64,000 nucleotides of DNA from UBA12481 sp942493265 (GCA_942493265.1 OW818688.1:310001-374000), one strand, 5' to 3'. Shown: positions 17,894-26,616, counted from the stretch's first letter. The notes: generated by a model from the sequence alone, not told the origin. Program-made: numbers and translations.

Positions 17894-18649
17894 TTAAAAA
17901 CCATCCGAAATCAGTCCCTTGGTATATTCGTAGGCTATATGAAATAATTCCTCTGCATATTTTATCCTGAGGATATCAAAATGGTCAACACCAGGCGGCT
18001 CGATATACAAATCAGCCAGTTTCCCTGATTTAATTGTTGATTTATCTACGCTGACATGAAATACCCGGGTAGCGATCTGAAGCATATTATCCAGCTTATC
18101 GGTATCGTGTATAGGACTGATATTGACAGCTATAACCTTATCGCATATTTTTCGTAGAGGCTTAATCGGCAGATTATCCAGTACTCCCCCATCGATATAC
18201 ACCTGATCTCCCATTTTTACCGGTGAAAAAAGGATTGGTATACTTGATGAAGCCTGAACAATATCAGCGAGCGGCCCTTTAGTAAGATACTCAATCCGGG
18301 CCTTATTCAGATTACAAACCGCAACCATAAGCGGAACGGGCAAATCCTCCAGGTTTTTATAAGGGATATGCTTTTTGATCTGCTCCTTCAAACCATCCAG
18401 CCGGATAAATCCCTGCTTCGACATTTTAAAAGTTGAAATTTTCATAAAATCCTGTTCCCTGAGCAGTTTGAAAATCTCATCCGGATCCATCCCGGAAGCC
18501 AGAAAGACCCCTGCGATAGCGCCGGCGCTGACCCCGGAAATAACATCAGGACGGATTCCCTTTTCCGATAAGGCTTTCGCCACACCCAGGTGTGCGAATC
18601 CACGGGCACCACCGCCACCGAGAACGAGTCCGAGAGAATAGTTTGCCAT
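17894..18649 (-). CDS. Patatin-like phospholipase
   Basis: 251 residues, no signal peptide. The oxyanion motif GGGGARGFAHLGV is at residues 11-23, the nucleophile elbow GVSAG near residue 40, and the DGG catalytic Asp in QVYIDGGVLDNLP near 157. This is the Ser-Asp dyad of bacterial patatins of the RssA/YchK type, cytosolic hydrolases of acyl esters. It is 11 bp downstream of the URO-D-like gene and followed by the acyltransferase, so deacylation and reacylation genes sit side by side. Confidence 0.93.
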   Translation of the reverse strand: MANYSLGLVLGGGGARGFAHLGVAKALSEKGIRPDVISGVSAGAIAGVFLASGMDPDEIFKLLREQDFMKISTFKMSKQGFIRLDGLKEQIKKHIPYKNLEDLPVPLMVAVCNLNKARIEYLTKGPLADIVQASSSIPILFSPVKMGDQVYIDGGVLDNLPIKPLRKICDKVIAVNISPIHDTDKLDNMLQIATRVFHVSVDKSTIKSGKLADLYIEPPGVDHFDILRIKYAEELFHIAYEYTKGLISDGF

Positions 18650-18660
18650 TTTGATCAGAT

Positions 18661-19680
18661 CTAAAAATTCTCACTCTCCTCCAGCATCGCCCAGATGTTT
18701 GCGGCCGGGGTGTTGGGAGATATTGCACAACCGGCATTAAGAATAAAACGATTGCTTTTACCCATTATTTTTATCAGTTCGCGGGTTTTTTGCCGCACCA
18801 GGTCGGGCTTACCCAATGCCAGAACGCCGCTGGGATCAATATTACCGATCAGGGTAACCTTGTCCTTGAATGCTTCCGCTATTTTCCGGATATCGGTTTT
18901 ATAATCGAGTTCCAGCGCATCTGCTCCAGTCGCAATCATTTCATTCAGAATCAATTCCGTATTTCCACAGATATGAAGGGTATAAGGCAATCCGGCTTTG
19001 TGAGCCTCCTCCACCATCAACTTTTCATAGGGGAACGCATATTTCAGATACAATTCGGGCGGAATGAGATCGGGACCGGCAGGACTGTCGCCGTTGGATA
19101 ACATGTCACAACCGGTTTCTGACATCATCCGGATGAACTGACTAGAAGCTTCACTGCAATATTCCAGCAGTCCTATTTTGTCATCCTCATCGGCCACATA
19201 CAAATCTGTCATCCAATCAGCTGATCCCCTGACCATTCCGGCAAGGGAAAATGGAGCCTGATCACAATTGCCCCTGACATAAATATCATCGCCCACATAT
19301 CGTTTAACCAGTCGTACCGCCTCGAGCCAATTGTTTACGTACATATAATCCTCGATATTCACGGCAGGCAGATTTCTCCAGTCTTTCAGTTCCGCCAGTA
19401 TCCCACTGTGGCACCTTGCTGGTTCATTATCGGGAAAATCCACCGGAACTCCCAGAGCGCCTGCCAGGGTAACGGTATCCATATCCACCAGAATACCATC
19501 GAACTCATACTTCTCAACCGAGCGCACCATAGCTTCTGCCATGACCACAGGATCATCGCGGAACTGTTTCATGGATACATTATACTCGCGGGCAGCCATC
19601 ATAAAATTATGCAGCATGATGGGTACTTTATCGCTTTTCTGGCCTTTGAGGGCGGAGGTAATTCTATCTTTTGCAAGCAT
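18661..19680 (-). CDS. URO-D-family methyltransferase-like protein
   Basis: 339 residues, a complete uroporphyrinogen decarboxylase-type barrel (PF01208). It starts LAKDRITSALKGQKSDKVPIM. Rather than true HemE motifs it has LHICGNT near residue 237 and FILNAGCAISPNTPAANI near 316. That is the HxC...C zinc site of the MtaA/MtbA/CmuA class, which moves methyl groups between corrinoid proteins and thiols. HemE is thus unlikely. No corrinoid protein or MtaB-type partner is in the window, so the substrate is unknown. Octamer repeats fill the short gap upstream of its start. Confidence 0.85.
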   Translation of the reverse strand: MLAKDRITSALKGQKSDKVPIMLHNFMMAAREYNVSMKQFRDDPVVMAEAMVRSVEKYEFDGILVDMDTVTLAGALGVPVDFPDNEPARCHSGILAELKDWRNLPAVNIEDYMYVNNWLEAVRLVKRYVGDDIYVRGNCDQAPFSLAGMVRGSADWMTDLYVADEDDKIGLLEYCSEASSQFIRMMSETGCDMLSNGDSPAGPDLIPPELYLKYAFPYEKLMVEEAHKAGLPYTLHICGNTELILNEMIATGADALELDYKTDIRKIAEAFKDKVTLIGNIDPSGVLALGKPDLVRQKTRELIKIMGKSNRFILNAGCAISPNTPAANIWAMLEESENF

Positions 19681-19681
19681 C

Positions 19682-19726
19682 TTATTAATTTGTTAATATG
19701 ATAATTTGTTAATATGATAATTAAAG
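19682..19726. repeat. Octamer repeats, 3' side of the four-helix-bundle gene
   Basis: Two tandem 16-nt copies, each two octamers (ATTTGTTA and ATATGATA). On the strand coding the four-helix-bundle protein these read as TTAACAAA-type units, the inverse of the array before that gene. They fill the 54-bp gap to the URO-D-like gene. Confidence 0.85.
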
Positions 19727-19734
19727 AGGGGAAG

Positions 19735-20094
19735 CTAGGTGCCTTGTGTGAGATTTGCTTTTGAGGTAGATATAATGGAGGATAATAATTTTTTAATTTG
19801 AATCAGCTTATCATACAAGTGGCTGGGATCCGGGAATTTTTTTGAGTGTTTACAGAGGTTAAGCCAATACTCAGTTTCATTTGCTTCCTTCTCAGAGATT
19901 TTAAGCTTGTGTACGAAATCCAATCTGCTTTCAGAGGATTGTGCTTCGTGAATATTAGCGCCGATGGATGTACCTGATTTTATAATCTGTCTGGCAATAG
20001 TATAGCGTCTTTTTTCTTCCAACAAATCTGAATATTCTATTATCTCCAAAGCAAACTCAAAACTCAATTCTACTAACGCATTCTTTCTCTGCAT
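19735..20094 (-). CDS. Four-helix-bundle protein, 23S rRNA intervening-sequence (S23/IVP) family
   Basis: 119 residues from ATG 20094, which is preceded by a GAGAGGGGG purine run; a TTG eight codons upstream lies inside repeats. The pattern NALVELSFEFALEIIEY, then RQIIKSGTSIGANIHEAQSS, then LKISEKEANETEYWL is characteristic of TIGR02436/PF05635. These proteins were first seen inside 23S rRNA intervening sequences and are related to the Avd protein of diversity-generating retroelements; their biochemical role is not settled. Here the gene is not in rRNA. It is bracketed by octamer repeats in opposite orientation on its two sides, the arrangement expected of a mobile cassette. Confidence 0.92.
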   Translation of the reverse strand: MQRKNALVELSFEFALEIIEYSDLLEEKRRYTIARQIIKSGTSIGANIHEAQSSESRLDFVHKLKISEKEANETEYWLNLCKHSKKFPDPSHLYDKLIQIKKLLSSIISTSKANLTQGT

Positions 20095-20100
20095 ATTCGC

Positions 20101-20222
20101 CCCCTCTCTTATTAACAAATTAACCCATTAACAAATTACCACTTTGGCCCATTGGCACATTAACTCATTGGCACATTTCTTCAATTAACACATTAACTAA
20201 TTAGCAAATTAGCAAATTACCC
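20101..20222. repeat. Octamer array between MFS and four-helix-bundle genes
   Basis: About fourteen octamers (ATTAACAA, ATTGGCAC, ATTAGCAA and relatives) fill the whole gap. It contains GCACATTTCTTCAATTAAC, shared exactly with the non-coding element at 21.54-21.73 kb. The TAA stop of the MFS gene falls inside the array. Confidence 0.9.
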
Positions 20223-21536
20223 CATCTCCTCCAACCTTCTCCCCTTAGTCTCCACCAGGAACCTTTTAAAGAAGAAAAAGCTGATGAGTGTTGCCAGTGC
20301 ATAGAAAAGAAAAATGTAACCGATGCCTTTGCCGTTTGTGAAATATGCTGCGATGGTCGGGAACAGAAAAACCGTTATTGCGTTAAAAAACCAGTGAGAG
20401 AAAGATCCGATTGATGCACCGCGTGCCCGGATGTTGTTCGGAAACATTTCCGAAAGCAGCACCCAGATGACGGCGCCCTGGGAAGAAGAGAAAAAGGCGA
20501 CGAATCCGATGAGCATAACCACAAGGAGCCAGCTACCCAAAGCTCCGGTAATATAAGCGAATCCAAAGAGGGTGAGAAAAATGGTCATCCCGACAGATCC
20601 GATCAAGAGCATTTTACGGCGGCCGATCCTATCGATCAGACGCATGGCTATCAAGGTAAATATCAGATTGGTGAACCCGATAATCACCGTTTGAAGAATG
20701 GCTGAATCGGTTGAAAATCCGGCAGATCTGAAAATATCGGTGGTATAATACATCACAATATTAATACCGGTAAACTGATTGAACATCCCAACGGCGATCC
20801 CGATCATGACCAGTTTCAGATATGGTTTTTTGAACAGGTAGACGGTTTTTCCGAGCACTTCGGTATTCACTGAATCGCGGATCTCCTTGAGCAGCTGTTC
20901 GATATCGGTACCGGGATTCACTTCCGCCAGAACCTCCCGGGCCTGATGAATGTATCCTTTCATCACCAGCCACCTGGGACTCTGGCTCACCCGGAAAAGC
21001 AGGACAAAGAATACCAGTGCCGGAATGGCCCCGGTAAGAAACATCCAGCGCCAGTTATTTATGCCGGTATTTAAAAGCAGATAATCAGAGAAAAACGCAA
21101 CCAATATCCCCACAACGATTGCAAGCTGGAAGGTTACGGTAAGGCGGCCCCTGTAAGCGGCAGGTGCAATTTCGGCGATATACAGCGGCGACAAAACCGA
21201 CGCACCCCCGATAGCGAGTCCGCCGATAACCCGGAATACCACAAAGGAGGCGAAGCTCCACGACAACCCCGTGCCGATGGCTGAAATCAGGAAGAGTAAT
21301 GCCAGTACCCTCAATACCAGACGCCTGCCGAAATAATCCCCTGGCCTACCCACAGAAAGGGCTCCAACCACGCAACCAATCAAAGCCGAACTAACCGCCC
21401 AGCCCTTCATGGTGTCGTTCAAATCAAAATGCTCGGTAAAAAAAGGAATGGCACCATTTATGACCGCCGTATCAAATCCGAACAGGAGGCCGCCGAGGGC
21501 AGCGACGAAGGTATATAGGTAGAGAGGGTTTTTCAT
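20217..21536 (-). CDS. MFS sugar porter (sugar:H+ symporter family)
   Basis: 439 residues with 12 hydrophobic segments. Sugar-porter signatures are present: GGLLFGFDTAVINGAIPFF at the start, GRPGDYFGRRL in loop 2-3, RVIGGLAIGGASVLSPLYIAE in TM4, a QSPRWLV motif after TM6, RLIDRIGRR in loop 8-9 and a C-terminal VETKGRRLEEMG close to the PETKG motif. It is like XylE/GalP-type porters and should import a monosaccharide or small disaccharide with H+. The gene is just downstream of a cellobiose-type 2-epimerase, a pairing known from mannobiose utilisation, but no GH130 phosphorylase is in the window. Both of its ends touch octamer repeats. Confidence 0.92.
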   Translation of the reverse strand: MKNPLYLYTFVAALGGLLFGFDTAVINGAIPFFTEHFDLNDTMKGWAVSSALIGCVVGALSVGRPGDYFGRRLVLRVLALLFLISAIGTGLSWSFASFVVFRVIGGLAIGGASVLSPLYIAEIAPAAYRGRLTVTFQLAIVVGILVAFFSDYLLLNTGINNWRWMFLTGAIPALVFFVLLFRVSQSPRWLVMKGYIHQAREVLAEVNPGTDIEQLLKEIRDSVNTEVLGKTVYLFKKPYLKLVMIGIAVGMFNQFTGINIVMYYTTDIFRSAGFSTDSAILQTVIIGFTNLIFTLIAMRLIDRIGRRKMLLIGSVGMTIFLTLFGFAYITGALGSWLLVVMLIGFVAFFSSSQGAVIWVLLSEMFPNNIRARGASIGSFSHWFFNAITVFLFPTIAAYFTNGKGIGYIFLFYALATLISFFFFKRFLVETKGRRLEEMG

Positions 21537-21539
21537 AGT

Positions 21540-21726
21540 TTGCTAATGAGTTAATTTGCTAATTTGCTAATGGAAGCAGTACCATAATAATTTGCTAATG
21601 AGTTAATTTGCTAATTTGCTAATAAAAGAAGTACTAAATGCAGGCCGAATGTACCAAAATTCACCAATGCACATTTCTTCAATTAACATATTAGCAAATT
21701 AACTCATTAGCAAATTAGCAAATTGA
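21540..21726. repeat. Octamer-armed non-coding element, copy A
   Basis: Plus-strand TTTGCTAA octamers on the left and ATTAGCAA octamers on the right enclose a unique core. Core positions 21625-21662 are identical over 38 nt to 23007-23044 in copy B. A partial duplication of the left part is also present (21540-21590). The right arm codes the last nine residues of the epimerase (NQFANLLMS) and its stop codon. Confidence 0.88.
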
Positions 21727-22970
21727 TTACATCGTTTAACCATCTCCCCCATCGCCCTCCCATTGTGATACGGACATTTCCAGGGATCGATCTTCCAGTC
21801 GTTACGGTAATAGGGAGAGGGATCGCCGGCGGGTTCGATGAGATAGGGCACTCCAAGCCGGTTGACTTTGGTATACCATTCACCGCGCTCATGATCAATC
21901 AGATGGGTGTTGATAAAATTCCAGGCTTTTTTTACAATTTCCCAGTATTTCGGGTCACCGGTCATTTCGAAAGCATTCATAAAACCTACCAGATTCTCCG
22001 CCTGTGGCCACCAATGTTTATTGGTCCGCAAATGACTTCCAAACCGGGTGGATTCCAGAAATAATCCCCCATCCTGATCCACCCCTTCGCGGGCAACCGC
22101 ATCGGCCATCCGGATACAAAGGGGCTTCATCCTTATCTTGATTGAGTTATCGCCCAATATATCAGCCGCTTCCATGAGCAGCCAGGAGGCTTCGATATCG
22201 TGGCCGAATGAGCAGGTTCCCTTTGAAGCATCCACTTCATTGAAATCCACATCGAAGAATATCCCCAGATGACCCGTTGGCCTGATGATCTTTTGGATAA
22301 ACAATTCAAGTAATTCCGTTAACCTGACCCTGACCTTTTCATCACTCCACACCTTAAAAAGTCCGGCATAGGCTTCCATCACATGGAGGTGGGTATTCAT
22401 GGAACGGGGTTCATTATTATCGGCCATACGGTTTTCACCATATGGCTTCCAGTCGCGCGTAAAAGCCTCAAAATAACCCGGATGCAAAGGATCTTTAGTT
22501 TTATTTTCGAGCTGGATGAAAAATCCGCGGATCACGCCGAGCACTTTGTCGTCCTGCACAAATTCCATGTATTTGCTCAATGCATAGATCACAAAAGCCT
22601 GGGCATAAGTATGCTTAATATCTGAAGCGATTTCCCCTCCGGGGGTAATCTCCATAAAATATCCGCCATACACCTGATCGAGAAATTTATCCTGCAATAC
22701 CCGGTAAGCCAGATGGGCCATCTGCTTATATTCCTGATTGTCAGGATACAACATGGCTACTTCGGAATAGGTCCATAATATCCTGGCTGTCAGAACACAG
22801 GAAAGATTAGCCTCCACAGGATTGCCCTCCAGATCAGCTGCACCATAAAAACCGTCGTTCGATGGTTTCACGGCATGTTCGATCCAGAATTTCAAGATAT
22901 CGCCGCGCAGCTCCTGCTCAAATTGCAGGCTGTGAAACCTAAGCTCGTTGATAATAGTCTCTGGTAACAT
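21699..22970 (-). CDS. Cellobiose/mannobiose 2-epimerase (AGE superfamily)
   Basis: 423 residues, no signal peptide, an (alpha/alpha)6 barrel of the N-acylglucosamine 2-epimerase superfamily. Motifs typical of cellobiose 2-epimerases are visible: IKHTYAQAFVIYALSKYM, RSMNTHLHVMEAYAGLF, CSFGHDIEASWLLMEAA, HWWPQAENLVGF and WKCPYHNGRAMGEM, supplying the catalytic His residues. It converts the reducing-end glucose or mannose of a beta-1,4-disaccharide to its C2 epimer in the cytosol. With the downstream MFS porter it suggests uptake of beta-mannobiose or cellobiose. The C-terminal NQFANLLMS tail is encoded by an octamer repeat, so the original stop was probably a few codons earlier. Confidence 0.9.
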   Translation of the reverse strand: MLPETIINELRFHSLQFEQELRGDILKFWIEHAVKPSNDGFYGAADLEGNPVEANLSCVLTARILWTYSEVAMLYPDNQEYKQMAHLAYRVLQDKFLDQVYGGYFMEITPGGEIASDIKHTYAQAFVIYALSKYMEFVQDDKVLGVIRGFFIQLENKTKDPLHPGYFEAFTRDWKPYGENRMADNNEPRSMNTHLHVMEAYAGLFKVWSDEKVRVRLTELLELFIQKIIRPTGHLGIFFDVDFNEVDASKGTCSFGHDIEASWLLMEAADILGDNSIKIRMKPLCIRMADAVAREGVDQDGGLFLESTRFGSHLRTNKHWWPQAENLVGFMNAFEMTGDPKYWEIVKKAWNFINTHLIDHERGEWYTKVNRLGVPYLIEPAGDPSPYYRNDWKIDPWKCPYHNGRAMGEMVKRCNQFANLLMS

Positions 22971-22974
22971 AATG

Positions 22975-23105
22975 TGCTAATTTGCTAATGTGCTAATTTG
23001 CTAATGAAAGAAGTACTAAATGCAGGCCGAATGTACCAAAATTCGCCTTTGCACATTTCTTCATTCTTTAATTAGCAAATTAGCAAATTTACCCATTAGC
23101 AAATT
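22975..23105. repeat. Octamer-armed non-coding element, copy B
   Basis: Left arm of TTTGCTAA/TGTGCTAA octamers, a core with the same 38 nt as copy A, a shared GCACATTTCTTCA, then a right arm of ATTAGCAA octamers. The element reaches from 4 bp before the epimerase start codon into the end of cutC, supplying cutC with its last codons (ATT TGC TAA). Confidence 0.88.
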
Positions 23106-23854
23106 GGTATATTTCTTAGCTCGGAAATCATGGAGGCCACCCGGTCAGGATCGGTTTCGAGGATGGAAAATTCGGGAATGGCTGACAAACCGCCCATAAA
23201 AACATCCTCACGGCGGAATTCCATTTTACTTTCAACAGTACGACGAAGGGTTGCGTGATACTCCTTTGCTCGTACCTGTTTAGCAAACACGCTGATATTA
23301 TGCTCATTCAAGCCTCCTCCGGGCATGATGGAAATTTTTCCCGCCGACTGCCGGATTAACCGCTCAATCAGATCCGCTCCGTCGATTGCCGAATTTTTCT
23401 GTCCCGAGGTCAATATCCGGTCAACACCTGTCTTTTTCAGATCCTCCAGTGCTTCAAACGGATCTCTTGCCATATCGAATGCCCGGTGGAAGGTGACCGC
23501 CATCGGACGAGCCATTTCAACAATTTCGAGGGTTCGTTCGATATCCACTCTGCCATCAGCGGTCAGGAATCCAATAACCACCCCATCTACACGCGAATTT
23601 CTGCATCGCTCAACATCGCGCTTGACAATGACATATTCCAGATCGCTGTAAAGGAAATCCCCGCCTCTGGGACGGATAATCACATGGAGTTTTATGGAAA
23701 GTTTCAACCGGGCAAGTTCAATCGTACCGATACTCGGGGTGGTTCCCCCTTCATACAGGTTGTCGCACAATTCCACCCGGAAAGCCCCGCCCTCCTGGGC
23801 TGCAAGGGCCGATAGCAGTGACCCTGCACAGACTTCAAGTTTTGGTTTATTCAT
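23096..23854 (-). CDS. cutC: CutC family protein
   Basis: 252 residues, a TIM-barrel protein of the CutC family. Opening LEVCAGSLLSALAAQEGGAFRVELCDNLYEGGTTPS, then HVIIRPRGGDFLYSD, FHRAFDMARDPFEALEDL, ILTSGQ and SIMPGGGLNEHN are all family signatures. Named for copper homeostasis in E. coli, but an enzymatic sugar-related role has also been suggested, and its neighbours here are sugar genes. Its start overlaps the end of the upstream propeller gene by 8 bp, implying coupling. The last residue and the stop codon come from an octamer repeat. Confidence 0.93.
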   Translation of the reverse strand: MNKPKLEVCAGSLLSALAAQEGGAFRVELCDNLYEGGTTPSIGTIELARLKLSIKLHVIIRPRGGDFLYSDLEYVIVKRDVERCRNSRVDGVVIGFLTADGRVDIERTLEIVEMARPMAVTFHRAFDMARDPFEALEDLKKTGVDRILTSGQKNSAIDGADLIERLIRQSAGKISIMPGGGLNEHNISVFAKQVRAKEYHATLRRTVESKMEFRREDVFMGGLSAIPEFSILETDPDRVASMISELRNIPIC

Positions 23855-26444
23855 ATTTTATCGCTTCAAGCACTTTAAATTCCTGTTTTTCCGCAAATCC
23901 CGAGCCCGATAGTTTTACGGTAAAAGTGCCGGGACTGATATAGGTTTTGTATTGGAAAAAGTACGCTTCCGGCACATTGGCCTCTTTCACCACCCCATCC
24001 CACCGGAACTGGTTCATCCCTTTGGTTCCTTCGATGTCAGTTTCCCATATCTGCTTAATTCCCTGATTAATTTGAAGATGAACCTTGCCATCTTCCATTT
24101 GCCACCAGGTAAACTCAGTTTTTTTAACACTCATTTCATTAACATCCCGATGGGTATCATTATGCCAGGGAGCCATGAGATCCGGAATGGCAAAAAACCG
24201 GTCTGTTTGCGGCGGTCCGTTTTCAAATGCAGCATGAACCGGTTTCAGGTTCAGTTTATAGATACCCCGGCCATGGGTGCCAGCGAGCAGGTCGAGCTCG
24301 CGTTCCTGGATCACCAGGTCGGAAATCACCGTTGCCGCCATATTTTTCCCGAGTAATGACCAGGATAATCCCCTGTCGGTTGAAATAAAAACGCCCCGGT
24401 GGAGTCCGGCATATAAGAAATTCTCTTTCAGGGGGTCCTCTGCCATACAATTCACTGTTTCTTCAGGCAGGTTGCCGGTAATAGGGTTCCAGGTTTTACC
24501 CAGATCTTCCGATACGAACAGGTAGGCTGACAGGTCATCATCATTGATCCCCGTCATAGACAGATAGATGCGGTCCCTTGAAAAACGCGACAATACGATA
24601 CTCCGGATGTATCTGTTTGGCAAACCCACCGACCTTTCCATCCAGCCTTTCCCATCATTTTCGGTCACCCATACCGATCCCTTGTCGGTTCCAACCACCA
24701 GCAGTCCGGGTTGCAATGGTGACTCCGCCAGGGCGCCTGCCGCCGTTGACTGCTTTTCGGGTATCGATGATTGCGCAAAATCAGGGCTGATCAACTCCCA
24801 TTTATCTCCCCGGTTGGTGCTTTTAAAAAGGTAGTTTCCGGCATGATACAAGGTTTTGGATTGATATTTCGAGATCAGGTAAGGGGCAATAAAATTGTAA
24901 TTCAATTTCTCTTTTACTCCCCGCGGAAATTGAGGCTGTATATAAACTGAACGGTCGGCAGCCATATCTTTTCTGAAAATTCCTCCATTCTGATAGGAGG
25001 TATAAATGATATTCGGGTCATCCGGATCGGCCATGGTATAACACCCATCGCCGCCACTCCAGGCATCCACCCAAATATATTTCCACTTATCGGCAAATCG
25101 CGGATTCCATTCCACGGCCGGACCGTACACGGAGGCATCGTCCTGAACGCCTCCGTAAACGTGGTATGGCACCTGGTTATCCACTGAAATATCATAGAAT
25201 TCCCCCGTAGGTATGTTGTTGTAATGCATCCATGACTTCCCCTTGTTGTAGCTGTAATAAAATCCGCCGTCGTTTCCGGCTGCCAGCTCCTCTGGATTAA
25301 GTGGATTTATCCATATATCGCAATGATCCAGGTGAAAAGGAACAGCCGGACTCGGGAAGATATGGAAAACATCACCACCCACGAGATCAAAATGCGCGCC
25401 TCCGTCGGTACTGTGAGCCATTTTCACCCCGAGAAGGTAAATCTCGTCATCATTCTTCGGATTGACCGCACAATCGGAAAAATACCAGCCAATTCCGGCA
25501 TAGATCATCAGGTCATCTGAATGGGTCCGTTTCCAGGTAATCCCGCCGTCGATGGTTTTATAGCACTCAGCGGCACGGTTTTTATCGCGGTTAAGGTTAT
25601 CCACGAAGGCGTATGCCTTATCCGGGTTTTGCCAGGAAACCGCAAGACCGGTACGTCCGGTTTTATTGCCATCCGGTAAACCGCCGGATAGCTTTTCCCA
25701 GTTCGACCCGCCATCTATGCTCTTATATACAGCGCTTTCCTTGCCCGAAATTCCCGGGTAACACTCCCACATTGAGGCATATAGGATATCCGGATTTGAG
25801 GGGGCTATAACAATATCATTGGCCCCTGTTTTATCATTTACGAATAAAACCTGCGACCAGCTTTTCCCTCCGTCGAGGGTACGGTAAATTCCGCGCTCCG
25901 CATTGGGCGACCACAGATGTCCCAGCACCGCTACAAAAGCGATATCCGGGTTTTCAGGATGCACCTTGATTTTGGCAATGTGCCACGACTGCTCCAATCC
26001 GATGTGCCTCCAGGTATTGCCGCCATCATCGGACCGGAAAACCCCGGTCCCGGGTAATGTGAAATTCCGGGGCTTCTTTAGGTATTCGCCAGTACCGAGG
26101 TAGATAATATCCGGGTTTGAAGGGGCGAGGGTAAAGTCTCCGATCGAAAGGGCAGGCTGATCCTCAAAAATTGGTTTCCACGACAGGCCGTGATCAGTGG
26201 TTTTCCAAAGGTTTCCGGATCCGAATCCCGCATACCAGGTCCCCGGCCGGGAGGGATTGCACTGAACGGCATCCACACGGGCAGAATTGATCACGGGTCC
26301 CAGAGAGATCCAGTCGAGCTTGAATGGTGTATTCTGCTTATGGTCAACATATTGTGGCCATGATTCCATCAAGGGGTTGACCTGTTGGGATTGGGTGGGA
26401 AACGAGAGGAGGAGGAAGGGGAGGAGGAGTTTAAATAGTTTCAT
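23847..26444 (-). CDS. Secreted sortilin/Vps10-like BNR-repeat beta-propeller protein
   Basis: 865 residues with a signal peptide (LFKLLLPFLLLSFPTQSQ). The body is built from Asp-box repeats (SDDGGNTW, TLDGGKSW, SIDGGSNW, TIDGGITW, STDGGAHF, NKGKSW, STNRGDKW, SEDLGKTW, STDRGLSW). With the NPDIIYLGTGE and WRHIGLEQSWHIAKIKVHPENPDIAFVAVLGHLWS segments it belongs to the sortilin-N / GH74-like propeller group. The last 120 residues form an extra beta domain. GH74 catalytic Asp residues cannot be confirmed by eye, so it may bind or cleave glycans or act as a scaffold. It is first in a unit with cutC. Confidence 0.85.
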   Translation of the reverse strand: MKLFKLLLPFLLLSFPTQSQQVNPLMESWPQYVDHKQNTPFKLDWISLGPVINSARVDAVQCNPSRPGTWYAGFGSGNLWKTTDHGLSWKPIFEDQPALSIGDFTLAPSNPDIIYLGTGEYLKKPRNFTLPGTGVFRSDDGGNTWRHIGLEQSWHIAKIKVHPENPDIAFVAVLGHLWSPNAERGIYRTLDGGKSWSQVLFVNDKTGANDIVIAPSNPDILYASMWECYPGISGKESAVYKSIDGGSNWEKLSGGLPDGNKTGRTGLAVSWQNPDKAYAFVDNLNRDKNRAAECYKTIDGGITWKRTHSDDLMIYAGIGWYFSDCAVNPKNDDEIYLLGVKMAHSTDGGAHFDLVGGDVFHIFPSPAVPFHLDHCDIWINPLNPEELAAGNDGGFYYSYNKGKSWMHYNNIPTGEFYDISVDNQVPYHVYGGVQDDASVYGPAVEWNPRFADKWKYIWVDAWSGGDGCYTMADPDDPNIIYTSYQNGGIFRKDMAADRSVYIQPQFPRGVKEKLNYNFIAPYLISKYQSKTLYHAGNYLFKSTNRGDKWELISPDFAQSSIPEKQSTAAGALAESPLQPGLLVVGTDKGSVWVTENDGKGWMERSVGLPNRYIRSIVLSRFSRDRIYLSMTGINDDDLSAYLFVSEDLGKTWNPITGNLPEETVNCMAEDPLKENFLYAGLHRGVFISTDRGLSWSLLGKNMAATVISDLVIQERELDLLAGTHGRGIYKLNLKPVHAAFENGPPQTDRFFAIPDLMAPWHNDTHRDVNEMSVKKTEFTWWQMEDGKVHLQINQGIKQIWETDIEGTKGMNQFRWDGVVKEANVPEAYFFQYKTYISPGTFTVKLSGSGFAEKQEFKVLEAIKYE

Positions 26445-26484
26445 TTAGGTGGGTTGTGGAAAGTTACGCGGTAAGGAACGGGGT

Positions 26485-26616
26485 CCCCGCTTTCGCGGGG
26501 ATGACAGAAAAGGGGGCAGTACGAAGGAAAAGGTCCCGTCCCCGCCTTCGCGGGGATGACAGAAAAGGGGACGGTACGAAGGGAAAGGTCCCGTCCCCGC
26601 CTTCGCGGGGATGACA
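26485..26616. repeat. Three tandem TTCGCGGGGATGACA palindromic repeats
   Basis: Hairpins CCCCGCYTTCGCGGGG at 26485, 26540 and 26595, each followed by ATGACAGAAAAGG, with an exact 55-bp period. They lie just upstream of the sortilin-like gene start, where a leader would be expected. Similar GTCATCCC-type REP palindromes are dispersed widely in bacteria; one related hairpin is at 58.73 kb. Confidence 0.9.

Noticed and set aside
18661..19680. HemE, uroporphyrinogen decarboxylase
   Set aside because: HxC...C zinc-type motifs and divergence from HemE active-site patterns point to the methyltransferase branch of the family.
19735..20094. Part of a 23S rRNA intervening sequence or a diversity-generating retroelement
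   Set aside because: No rRNA flanks, reverse transcriptase, template repeat or variable repeat are visible in the window.
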